A DNA stretch of 64,000 bases from SIG607 sp045605385 (GTDB taxonomy: Bacteria; Bacillota; Clostridia; Oscillospirales; Acutalibacteraceae). Shown piece after piece: positions 42,117 through 49,680 of the stretch. Location: assembly GCA_045605385.1 (NCBI GenBank), contig JAZUPW010000002.1, positions 11,805 through 75,804 on the forward strand. Reading direction: 5' to 3'. The position numbers and the translations under genes were made by a program. The first letter of the stretch is position 1; each line of letters starts with the position of its first letter. The notes under the pieces were generated by a model. It did no database searches and had not been told where the DNA came from. It saw nothing but the letters and a program-made list of their open reading frames with translations.

Positions 42117-42596
42117 ATGCAAAGAAAAGCAACTGTTTTAATAAGTATTTTGCTATGTTTTTTGCTGTGTCTTGGCGGCTGCGCCAAAGGAGAAGAACTC
42201 ACCTCTGAATCCTTGTGTGATGAACTTGTTGATATAGTTTTTTCGGGAAAGAGGACAACCACTTTAAGCAAAAGCGAACTGCAGAATTATTTTCCTTTTG
42301 AAAATGAAACGTTAACCGAATATAAAGCTGTAATTTCTACCGATGACGAAACCTATGATATGGTTGCGGTTTTCAAACCCGACGGCAAAGAAAACACCAA
42401 AGTAATTTTAAGCGGTGTAAACTCGGCAGTTTCAACAGCGGCTTATTTAATTAAATCGTTAAGCGAAAATCAATACAATAAAATAACTAATCGCTTATTT
42501 TACGAAATAGACGGTTTTTACGTTCTTATTATTGCCGACGAATACAAAGCGGCAACCAAATATTTAGAAGAATTAGGCGCAAAAAAAGTAGTATAA
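42117..42596 (+). CDS. DUF4358-type lipoprotein
   Basis: A 159-residue lipoprotein with the lipidated Cys at residue 22 (CLGGC). The mature part matches the pattern of DUF4358 proteins: a short helix after the linker, then YKAVISTDDETYDMVAVFK and a C-terminal domain with NRLFYEIDGFYVLIIADEYKAATKYLEEL. The function is unknown. The ATG at 42117 follows AAGGATG. It is convergent with the LCP gene across a shared terminator. Confidence 0.75.
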   Translation: MQRKATVLISILLCFLLCLGGCAKGEELTSESLCDELVDIVFSGKRTTTLSKSELQNYFPFENETLTEYKAVISTDDETYDMVAVFKPDGKENTKVILSGVNSAVSTAAYLIKSLSENQYNKITNRLFYEIDGFYVLIIADEYKAATKYLEELGAKKVV

Positions 42597-42601
42597 ACAC
42601 A

Positions 42602-42643
42602 AAAAATCTCTGTTAGACTAATTGTCATAACAGAGATTTTTAT
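42602..42643. terminator. Bidirectional terminator
   Basis: AAATCTCTGTTA pairs with TAACAGAGATTT, with T-runs on both strands. Confidence 0.8.
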
Positions 42644-42644
42644 T

Positions 42645-44168
42645 TTATTGTTGTGTATTATCTTCGTTGCTTGACGGTTGCGAAGTCTGAGAATTGTTCT
42701 CTTGAGAAGGGTTATCCTGTGGCGGATTATCTTGCGGCGGGTTTTCTTGTCCGCCGTTATTCTCTTCGCCGCCGTTGCCATCTCCACTGCTGCTTGAGCC
42801 TGACGAGGAATTTGAATCTTCGGAACTTGAACCTGACGTGTCTGTGGAACTTGAATCTTCGGAACTTGAAGAATCCTGCGAGGCAGAAGAATCGGTTGAA
42901 TTTGATTCTGAACTATCGCTTGAACTTGAATTTTCATCATTTGGTTCTTCTGAAGAACTGTTGTTATTATTTGAACCGGAAGAACCTGCAAACCACGAGG
43001 TTTTATCAACGCCGTTCTGCGCAATATAATCTTCAGGCGTTATTCCTTCATAGAAGAATGCGCGAAGTACCGTTCCTGCATACTTGTAATTGTAATAAAC
43101 CGTAGACGCGCCTGTTCCTCTGAAATCGGCATTTATAATATATTCATCACTTGGAACTCGGGAAACTTCCATTGTAGGCTTATCTACAAGATATCCTGCA
43201 AGTGATACCAATTCCTTATTTGAAAGCGATGTTTTAACGTGGGGAGCAAGTTGTTTTATTAAATTGGGATAGGAAGCAATATCCATAGCCAACGCTTTTT
43301 TGAACAGTTCCTGCATAACGTAGCGCTGACGTTCGGTTCTGCCGAAGTCATTATTAGAACCCCATACGTTTCTGCCAAAACGTATACGCGCATAAGAAAC
43401 ACCCTGAATTCCGTTTAAGTGCATTGGTCCTGTTGTGTGTATATAATGAGGAGTAGGATCAATTTTAAGTGATTCACAAACTTCCTGTATTATAGAGTTT
43501 ATATTTCTGTAACTCTTGGGATCAATTTCATCGGGTGTAATTTCGGCATCAATTCCGCCAACCGCTTCAATAATATCTTTCATTCCAAAGAAATTAACGG
43601 TAGCGTATTCTGAAATATCCAGCCCGAAAATCTGGTTAAGGGTTTTAACACAAAGTTCGGGACCGCCAAGCGCATACAGTTCGGTTATTTTTGTGCAGCC
43701 TTTTTTGCCTTTATGCTCATAAGGAACAAGGCTGTCACGCATTACCGAAACAAGACGGATTTTGTTGTGCGTTTTGTTTACGCTTAAAATCATCATAGAG
43801 TCGCTTTTTCCGGTAAAATCACCAACTTTACGGGTATCTATACCAAACAAAGCAATATTAACAACGTTTTTATCTATAACGTCGGTAAAAGCAAGATTTT
43901 CAACGTTAAAATCGTCGTCACGGTCAATTCCGTTCAACAAAGACAAAAAGTATGCGGCGGCGCTTGTTAACGCAACAACTATTGCAAGAAACAATGCAAC
44001 GCCTGAAATAAACAATGCCTTTTGCCACGTTTTTCTTTTTTTCCACCACTTTTTAAATGATTTCATCTTTTTTTGGAACCATTTTCTAAAGCCTGTTTTT
44101 TTCTTTTTTGGAGAACCGCCGTCCCCTGAATAAAAACTGTTTAAATTTATACTTTCATTATTTCCCAT
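42645..44168 (-). CDS. LytR-CpsA-Psr family cell wall glycopolymer ligase
   Basis: LCP enzymes transfer glycopolymers from lipid carriers to peptidoglycan outside the cell. The 507-residue protein has a Lys-rich cytoplasmic start, one membrane segment (about residues 50-75) and the LCP domain with DSMMILSVN, the SVMRDSLV loop, the YARIRF arginines and FGRTERQR. A C-terminal tail of about 110 residues is almost all Ser, Asn, Gln, Glu and Pro. The start is ATG 44168 (GGGGAT upstream). It is 14 bases after rsmI. It may attach the fucose-containing glycan made by gmd-fcl, but that is speculation. Confidence 0.9.
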   Translation of the reverse strand: MGNNESINLNSFYSGDGGSPKKKKTGFRKWFQKKMKSFKKWWKKRKTWQKALFISGVALFLAIVVALTSAAAYFLSLLNGIDRDDDFNVENLAFTDVIDKNVVNIALFGIDTRKVGDFTGKSDSMMILSVNKTHNKIRLVSVMRDSLVPYEHKGKKGCTKITELYALGGPELCVKTLNQIFGLDISEYATVNFFGMKDIIEAVGGIDAEITPDEIDPKSYRNINSIIQEVCESLKIDPTPHYIHTTGPMHLNGIQGVSYARIRFGRNVWGSNNDFGRTERQRYVMQELFKKALAMDIASYPNLIKQLAPHVKTSLSNKELVSLAGYLVDKPTMEVSRVPSDEYIINADFRGTGASTVYYNYKYAGTVLRAFFYEGITPEDYIAQNGVDKTSWFAGSSGSNNNNSSSEEPNDENSSSSDSSESNSTDSSASQDSSSSEDSSSTDTSGSSSEDSNSSSGSSSSGDGNGGEENNGGQENPPQDNPPQDNPSQENNSQTSQPSSNEDNTQQ

Positions 44169-44182
44169 TTTAATTATCCCCA

Positions 44183-45001
44183 TTAAAACAATTGTTTATA
44201 AATATCGCCTTTTTTAAATCCCGAAAGTTCTGCAGCGCGCTTTGCCGCAAACGAGGCGGCTTCGCCCTTTTCGGTCCATTCTTTTGCAAGTTTTACGGCA
44301 TCTTCAAAAGTATATTCTTCTTTAACTTCCTTTGCACCTTCAACAATAAGCACAAACTCTCCGCGAGGAGTATTTTCGGTAAAATACTCAACGGCATCGC
44401 TTAAATTGGTTTTAATAATATCTTCGTGCAACTTAGTCAGTTCTCTTGCAAGAGTTATTTCGCGGTTGCCCAAAGTTTCAAGCATATCTTTTAAAGTATT
44501 AAGAAGTTTGTGCGGCGCTTCGTAAAAAACCATAGTGCGCTTTTCGTTTGCTATTTCTGCAAGGTGTCTGCGACGAGAGGGTTTGTTTACCGATAAAAAT
44601 CCTTCAAAAGTAAATCTTCCCGTTTGCATTCCCGAAACGGCAAGTGCGGTTATAACCGCGCTTGGGCCTGGTACCGATTCAACCTTAACGCCCATAATGT
44701 GCGCCTGTCTTACAAGTTCTTCGCCGGGGTCAGAAATACAGGGCATTCCCGCATCGGTAACAATAGCGCAGGACTGACCGCCTAAAATTTTATTAAGAAT
44801 TTCTTCGCCGTGGTCTTTCTTATTATGCTCATAATAAGAAATAAGCGGTTTTTTTATATTAAAATGAGTAAGCAGTTTTAAAGTAACCCTTGTATCTTCA
44901 GCGGCTATAAAGTCAACACAAGACAGAACTTCTATTGCCCTGGGCGACATATCGGAAAGATTACCAATAGGCGTTCCCACTATATATAGTTTTCCCGACA
45001 A
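44183..45001 (-). CDS. rsmI: 16S rRNA (cytidine-1402-2'-O)-methyltransferase
   Basis: Methylates C1402 of 16S rRNA. The 272-residue tetrapyrrole-methylase-fold protein opens with LYIVGTPIGNLSDMSPRA, then EDTRVTLKLL, SDAGMPCISDPG and the PGPSA motif, and ends with the C-terminal helical part (KRAAELSGFKKGDIY). The start is TTG 45001, with GGGGGGA upstream; a longer frame exists but adds non-conserved residues through that site. Confidence 0.94.
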   Translation of the reverse strand: MSGKLYIVGTPIGNLSDMSPRAIEVLSCVDFIAAEDTRVTLKLLTHFNIKKPLISYYEHNKKDHGEEILNKILGGQSCAIVTDAGMPCISDPGEELVRQAHIMGVKVESVPGPSAVITALAVSGMQTGRFTFEGFLSVNKPSRRRHLAEIANEKRTMVFYEAPHKLLNTLKDMLETLGNREITLARELTKLHEDIIKTNLSDAVEYFTENTPRGEFVLIVEGAKEVKEEYTFEDAVKLAKEWTEKGEAASFAAKRAAELSGFKKGDIYKQLF

Positions 45002-45133
45002 TTTAAAGTCCCCCCTGTTCTTTGACAATAACAATGCATTTTATATTTTAACACAAATACTCAACAATTACAATTAATAATTTGTTAAAAAGAGTTGCTG
45101 TAACTCTGCAATTATTTGGTGAATATAATGATA

Positions 45134-45180
45134 TTGGCTGTTATATAGGCTGACAGCCAATAAAGGAACACGCTGTGTTC
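45134..45180 (+). promoter_or_regulatory. Two leader hairpins ahead of cotJA
   Basis: TTGGCTG / CAGCCAA (45134-45160) and GAACAC / GTGTTC (45166-45180) lie just upstream of the AAAGGAG ribosome site. I see no convincing sigma-E or sigma-K promoter, although GAATATAAT at 45121-45129 could be a weak -10. Confidence 0.4.
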
Positions 45181-45195
45181 AAAAGGAGAAATTAA

Positions 45196-45363
45196 ATGAT
45201 ACGAATGGCAGATATGCAAAACAGCGACTGCAAACAAGCGCTTACGCTTGTTTTTATAGAAGATCAGGAATTTGAAAATCTTTACGACGCGCAAACCGCT
45301 TTTTCACGCGGAACACTTTTTGAAGACCTTGATAAACCTCTTAAAGCCGGTGAAATGCGATGA
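45196..45363 (+). CDS. cotJA: Spore coat associated protein CotJA
   Basis: A 55-residue protein with the CotJA pattern: a short N-terminal variable part, then ALTLVFIEDQEFENLYD and AFSRGTLFEDLDKPL. It belongs to the spore inner coat. AAAGGAG precedes the ATG. Its TGA overlaps the cotJB ATG (ATGA). In B. subtilis cotJABC is sigma-E controlled. Confidence 0.88.
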   Translation: MIRMADMQNSDCKQALTLVFIEDQEFENLYDAQTAFSRGTLFEDLDKPLKAGEMR

Positions 45364-45623
45364 GCGAACGTGAACATTTAAGAAAAAAGATACACCAATA
45401 CGATTTTTCAATTCTTGAAGCAGAACTTTATTTAGATACCCATCCAACTTGCCAGAAGGCACTTGCGGTGTTAAACGAACTTCGCGTTCAGCGAAAAGCC
45501 CTGGTAAAAGCATACGAAGAACGCTTTGGCAGATATGTTTTAACCAAAAAAGATGCAGGAAAAGACGGCAAGTGGGAATGGATAAACTCGCCGTGGCCGT
45601 GGGAAACAAAGGAGGAGTGTTAA
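45360..45623 (+). CDS. cotJB: Spore coat protein CotJB
   Basis: An 87-residue coat protein with the characteristic IHQYDFSILEAELYLDTHP start and a WEWINSPWPWE end. It overlaps cotJA by four bases and ends five bases before cotJC. Confidence 0.92.
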   Translation: MSEREHLRKKIHQYDFSILEAELYLDTHPTCQKALAVLNELRVQRKALVKAYEERFGRYVLTKKDAGKDGKWEWINSPWPWETKEEC

Positions 45624-45627
45624 TAGT

Positions 45628-46206
45628 ATGTGGACCTATGAAAAGAAATTGCAATACCCCGTAAACATTAAAAACCCGAATCCTAAGTATGCGCAGATAA
45701 TTATAAGTCAGTACGGTGGACCCGACGGTGAACTCGGTGCTTCCATGCGCTATTTAACCCAACGCTACGGAATGCCTTACGATGAAGTAAAAGGCATATT
45801 AACCGACGTGGGCACCGAAGAACTTGCGCACCTTGAAATGATATGCGCTATGGTTTATCAGCTGACTCGAAACCTTACGCCCGAACAGATTAAGGCAAGC
45901 GGTTTTGACAAGTATTTTGTAGACCATACCGCAAGTGTTTACCCGATTGCCGCATCGGCGCTTCCGTGGAGAGCAGAGTATATTCAGAGCAAAGGCGACG
46001 TTCTTGCCGATTTGCACGAAGACTTAGCCGCCGAACAAAAAGCAAGGGTGACTTACGACAACCTGTTGCGCCTTATAGACGACCCCGATATAAGAGAACC
46101 GTTAAAATTCTTGCGCCAACGCGAAATCGTACACTACCAACGCTTTGGCGAAGCTTGGCAAACAAAGTGGAATGACTACGGCGGAGCAGCTGACAAAACC
46201 GCTTGA
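45628..46206 (+). CDS. cotJC: Spore coat protein CotJC, manganese catalase family
   Basis: A 192-residue ferritin-like di-manganese catalase homologue of the spore coat. The metal-binding Glu/His pairs are visible in GTEELAHLEMI (Glu, Glu, His) and the later DLAAEQKAR and EIVHYQRFGEA segments. It is shorter than vegetative Mn catalases, as usual for CotJC. It ends the cotJABC operon. Confidence 0.94.
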   Translation: MWTYEKKLQYPVNIKNPNPKYAQIIISQYGGPDGELGASMRYLTQRYGMPYDEVKGILTDVGTEELAHLEMICAMVYQLTRNLTPEQIKASGFDKYFVDHTASVYPIAASALPWRAEYIQSKGDVLADLHEDLAAEQKARVTYDNLLRLIDDPDIREPLKFLRQREIVHYQRFGEAWQTKWNDYGGAADKTA

Positions 46207-46243
46207 AATAAGGCTTTTTTAGTACATAAAAGGAGGATTTAAA

Positions 46244-46414
46244 ATGAAGCTGTTTAAGTGTATTGTTATGCTGATTTTAATATTAATTACTGTTCGGACA
46301 GGCTATTTTGCACTTTTGTATAAGGTCTCAACATCAACAGGAGCTTTTCTTATCTGTTTAGGTATCACCTTGTTTGTTGCAAGTGATGGCGGTCTTAAAA
46401 GAAAATCAAATTGA
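46244..46414 (+). CDS. Small hypothetical membrane protein
   Basis: Not recognised. 56 residues with two hydrophobic segments (CIVMLILILITV and GAFLICLGITLFVA) and a basic C-terminal end (GGLKRKSN). A strong AGGAGG site precedes the ATG. It follows cotJC by 37 bases and could be part of its transcript, or an independent small membrane protein. Confidence 0.6.
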   Translation: MKLFKCIVMLILILITVRTGYFALLYKVSTSTGAFLICLGITLFVASDGGLKRKSN

Positions 46415-46445
46415 ATAATTGCTATCTTGATTACGGCATAGTTAT

Positions 46446-46502
46446 AATTAACCTACAAATTTTCAAATTATTGTTGATTTGTAGGTTAATTTGTGATATA
46501 CT
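46446..46502 (+). promoter_or_regulatory. Promoter with 15-bp inverted-repeat operator, Fic module
   Basis: TTGATT (46474-46479), 17 bases, TATACT (46497-46502). A perfect inverted repeat, AATTAACCTACAAAT (46446-46460) and ATTTGTAGGTTAATT (46477-46491), has its right arm covering part of the -35 and the spacer. This is what autoregulation of a toxin-antitoxin pair would look like. Confidence 0.65.
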
Positions 46503-46525
46503 ATTAGTAGTCAGGAGGTAGCATT

Positions 46526-47047
46526 ATGACTGATATTATTTTTGAATACAAAGAATTACTTGCAACAAAACTTGAAATTGAGCAAAAGCTTAGCGTTTTG
46601 CCAAAGGGATATATTTCTAAAAAGACGATTGGCGGTAAGCAATATTTATATTTGCAAACTCGCAACGGCGATACTGTTGAGAGCAAATACATCAAGGCAG
46701 AAGAGGCTGAAGAAATAACAAGTCAGCTCACTTTGAGAAAAGAATACGAGGCAGAGCTGCCTGAGATTTTAATCAGACTTGCTGATATTGAAACCGCCGC
46801 AGAGTTATTGGATAAAGCGTTACTTCGCAAATTAAAAATGTTAAAGCTCACAAGCGGTATGGATAGCATTTCTATTGACGAAAAAGAGAAGCGAATTTCC
46901 TTTTCCGATGCTATGACCTCAATCGAGGGCGTTCCCGTAAGTGATAGAGTAAAAAAAGACCTTGCCAATTGGAAGAATGGCAATATTACATTCTTGTCGG
47001 TCTTTGAACAGACACTTAGAAGATACGGTTTTGTAACGGAGGTATAA
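46526..47047 (+). CDS. Probable Fic partner / antitoxin
   Basis: A 173-residue protein directly before the Fic gene. The N-terminal ~85 residues hold a DNA- or nucleic-acid-like basic beta segment (KGYISKKTIGGKQYLYLQ), followed by helices. Near residues 128-165 the order DAMTSIEGVPVSDRVKKDLANWKNG resembles the VbhA-type antitoxin region, which holds the inhibitory S/T-x-x-x-E-G helix. Here the match is IEG (133-135), with a Thr at Glu-3 and not the usual Ser/Thr at Glu-4. So it is probably an antitoxin, but the motif is imperfect. GGAGG lies upstream. Confidence 0.65.
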   Translation: MTDIIFEYKELLATKLEIEQKLSVLPKGYISKKTIGGKQYLYLQTRNGDTVESKYIKAEEAEEITSQLTLRKEYEAELPEILIRLADIETAAELLDKALLRKLKMLKLTSGMDSISIDEKEKRISFSDAMTSIEGVPVSDRVKKDLANWKNGNITFLSVFEQTLRRYGFVTEV

Positions 47048-47050
47048 CAA

Positions 47051-47764
47051 ATGCGTGACCCTTATTTGTATGATGATGTTAACGTGCTTAAAAACTTAGC
47101 AGATATAAAAGATTCAGAATTGCTACGCAAAGCAGAGGCTGACATTACCGGTCTTGCTATGGCAGCGATTTATGATTATAAATATGATAAGTTTAATACC
47201 GAAACTTTGCAGGATATTCACCGCAATATATTCGGTCAAATATTTGATTGGGCGGGAGAATTTCGTACCATTCAAATGGTGAAATACGAAGACGTCCTTG
47301 GCGGTGATACCGTTCGTTATGCTTATCCCAAAGAAATCAAAAAGCAACTGAATGAAACGATGAAAGAAATCGCCAAGCTCAAAAGAACCGGCGACAATGA
47401 TAAGGATATAGTTTTCAAACTTGTTCGTATTATCGCAAGTATTTGGCAAACACACCCCTTCCGTGAAGGCAATACACGAACGGTTATAGTGTTCGCTGTT
47501 CTGCTCGCAAAATCATTGGGTTTTGAGGTTGAACACGAACTCTTTAAAACAAATTCGGCATACGTGCGCAACGCTCTCGTTTGGGCATCGCAAGGTATAT
47601 ATTCAAAATATGAATACCTTGAACGCATCTTCTTCGATGCAATCCTCGGCGAAGATAACGAGACCACCACCCCCACCGAAACAAAATCAAGAAAATACGA
47701 CACCATCGGTGAATACAAAGTTAAAGACTATAAAGAAAGACCACATGAATATATGGATGAATAA
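47051..47764 (+). CDS. Fic/DOC family protein (toxin of a two-gene module)
   Basis: A 237-residue putative AMP-transferase. The catalytic loop reads H135-PFREGNTR (135-143), with the Fic glutamate-class residue at position 139 and Asn in place of Gly in the second half. The upstream EFRTIQMVKY beta hairpin region is typical of target binding. No inhibitory S/T-x-x-x-E-G motif is present in the chain itself, so inhibition should come from the partner gene, which ends three bases before. The last ~30 residues are a polar tail. Confidence 0.88.
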   Translation: MRDPYLYDDVNVLKNLADIKDSELLRKAEADITGLAMAAIYDYKYDKFNTETLQDIHRNIFGQIFDWAGEFRTIQMVKYEDVLGGDTVRYAYPKEIKKQLNETMKEIAKLKRTGDNDKDIVFKLVRIIASIWQTHPFREGNTRTVIVFAVLLAKSLGFEVEHELFKTNSAYVRNALVWASQGIYSKYEYLERIFFDAILGEDNETTTPTETKSRKYDTIGEYKVKDYKERPHEYMDE

Positions 47765-47856
47765 TATGGCAATATGAAAAATAAAGATATTTATTCCGCT
47801 ATTAAAGAGCTGAAAAATAAATCAAAGAAGATAAATAAGTAGAAAGAGGATGTATT

Positions 47857-49629
47857 ATGAAACTATTAGTGCTAGGAAATGGCTTTGATATAGACCACAA
47901 TTTACCAACAAGCTATTATGATTTTTTGAATTTTTGTTGTTGTATAGTTCAAAATGCTTCCCTTTATGGATTTAAACCTTTAAAACAAACGCAGGAAGAG
48001 TATTTTAAAGTTCTTGAAAACGATAATGAACTAAAAGAAAAATTTTCAAACCTAATAAAAGATAATAATTTATTTCATTACTTTTTCATAAAAGAAAGTA
48101 TTCTTAGCAATGGATGGGTAGACTTTGAAAAAGAACTTGATTATATAACAGGTGAATTTAAAGCAATTGAAAAACAATTAAACGAAACAAGCAACGATTA
48201 CTATACTGCGGATGGAAATCACAGAATACACAATTTAATTGAATGGCTTGGTATAAATAAAAAGTATAACATTCATAGCGGTAAAATTTCAAAAAATTCA
48301 CTTGAAGTTATAGGGGGACTATTACATAAATCTTTAGTTGATTTTTCATTGGCTTTAGAGTTATATATATCAACATTTATAAACACGACAGAAATAAATG
48401 GCATATCTCCTAATATAGTGAATTTTGATGCTAATAAAATATTAACATTCAATTACTCTAACACCTATGAAAGAGTATATGGAGATACTCATTGGAATGA
48501 AGATATTGAATATATTCACGGAAAAGCTGATTCTTACATTGAAAAATCGAATATTGTTTTAGGTATTACATCAAATACAGATTTAAATGATAAAAATATT
48601 TCATTTATTGAGTTTGAAAAATATTATCAAAAAATAATGAGAGGAATACAAAATAATTATAAAAAATGGATCTCAAAGGGTTTAGGCAAGGATGAAAAAA
48701 TTGAAGTTATGTTTTTTGGACACTCTTTGTGCGAATCTGATAGAGATGTTATTTTAGATATTCTAAACTTGGAACATTCGATAATAAAAGTTTGTTATTT
48801 TAATCAAGAATCTCTGCAACAAATTGTAAAAAATCTAACAGAGATAATTGGAAAGAACAAACTTACTGAATATATTTGGTCGGACAATCCAAAACTAAAA
48901 TTTCTCAAGCAGGATTTTCACAGTAATTCAGATGATGCTGGCATTGATATAATGAGAGATTTACATAAATTATGGCAAGTGCACACATTGAAACAGACAG
49001 ATTTTGATGAATTATTAGAAAAAATAGTGCTAAAAATTAACATGTCGGATTTAAATTATTTTTATTCCCAACACAATGCAATAAGTATGTATGATGTGCT
49101 TGCAAATTATGACATTATGAATTTTAATACAAAATCTTTCTTCGAAATATGTAAACAACTAAAATTCGAAATCAAGTATAATCGTCCGGTTTTACACAAA
49201 TATGAGGAATGGAATGACTATTCCGAATATGATGGAGTAATTGAGTGTTCTAAAAAAACTAAAACCTTAATCGACAAGATTAATGAGCACAATAAAAAGA
49301 TTTTCCGTGAAACACAGCATTTGAATCCCGTATTACATGTTTTAACAAATTCATCGCCAAACGAATACTCGACAACACTCTTAGGAATTTTAAATAATCC
49401 AGATCCTTCGAGTTTGTATTGGAAACATATCGAAGAAGCAGTTTATTATATGGGCGAAAACCAAGAATTTGATAAAGCTATTAATGAGCTTAAAAAGAGT
49501 AATTTATCGCAATTATTACGGTTGAAGTTTAATCATTTTTTAGATATTTATTATGAAAATCAGAGAGATATTTATATACAAAAGCAATATGAAGAAAACG
49601 AAAAAAATAGTGCTGAGTATAATTGTTAA
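47857..49629 (+). CDS. AbiH-family abortive infection protein
   Basis: A 590-residue protein opening MKLLVLGNGFDIDHNLPTSYYDFL, the hallmark of bacteriophage abortive infection AbiH. The GNGFD loop (7-11) is a presumed nucleotide- or ligand-binding site. The fold continues through residue ~300 (NFNYSNTYE, FGHSLCESDRDVI); the C-terminal half is unassigned and helical. AGAGGA precedes the ATG. It is AT-rich compared with the core genes, suggesting transfer. The gap before it contains a 22-codon frame (47774-47842) without a good ribosome site. Confidence 0.85.
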   Translation: MKLLVLGNGFDIDHNLPTSYYDFLNFCCCIVQNASLYGFKPLKQTQEEYFKVLENDNELKEKFSNLIKDNNLFHYFFIKESILSNGWVDFEKELDYITGEFKAIEKQLNETSNDYYTADGNHRIHNLIEWLGINKKYNIHSGKISKNSLEVIGGLLHKSLVDFSLALELYISTFINTTEINGISPNIVNFDANKILTFNYSNTYERVYGDTHWNEDIEYIHGKADSYIEKSNIVLGITSNTDLNDKNISFIEFEKYYQKIMRGIQNNYKKWISKGLGKDEKIEVMFFGHSLCESDRDVILDILNLEHSIIKVCYFNQESLQQIVKNLTEIIGKNKLTEYIWSDNPKLKFLKQDFHSNSDDAGIDIMRDLHKLWQVHTLKQTDFDELLEKIVLKINMSDLNYFYSQHNAISMYDVLANYDIMNFNTKSFFEICKQLKFEIKYNRPVLHKYEEWNDYSEYDGVIECSKKTKTLIDKINEHNKKIFRETQHLNPVLHVLTNSSPNEYSTTLLGILNNPDPSSLYWKHIEEAVYYMGENQEFDKAINELKKSNLSQLLRLKFNHFLDIYYENQRDIYIQKQYEENEKNSAEYNC

Positions 49630-49640
49630 ATACATTTATA

Positions 49641-49678
49641 AAAATGAGCAATCTTAAAATCGAAAGATTGCTCATTTT
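49641..49678. terminator. Bidirectional terminator between abiH and the HerA-like gene
   Basis: AAAATGAGCAATCTT pairs with AAGATTGCTCATTTT, with T-runs on both strands. Confidence 0.85.
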
Positions 49679-49680
49679 AT

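Noticed and set aside
45104..45195. Sigma-E or sigma-K promoter for cotJABC
   Set aside because: Expected from other species, but no pair of -35 and -10 boxes convincingly fits.
47774..47842. 22-codon frame between the Fic and AbiH genes
   Set aside because: It is very Lys/Asn-rich, without a proper ribosome site or recognisable similarity; more likely random AT-rich frame.
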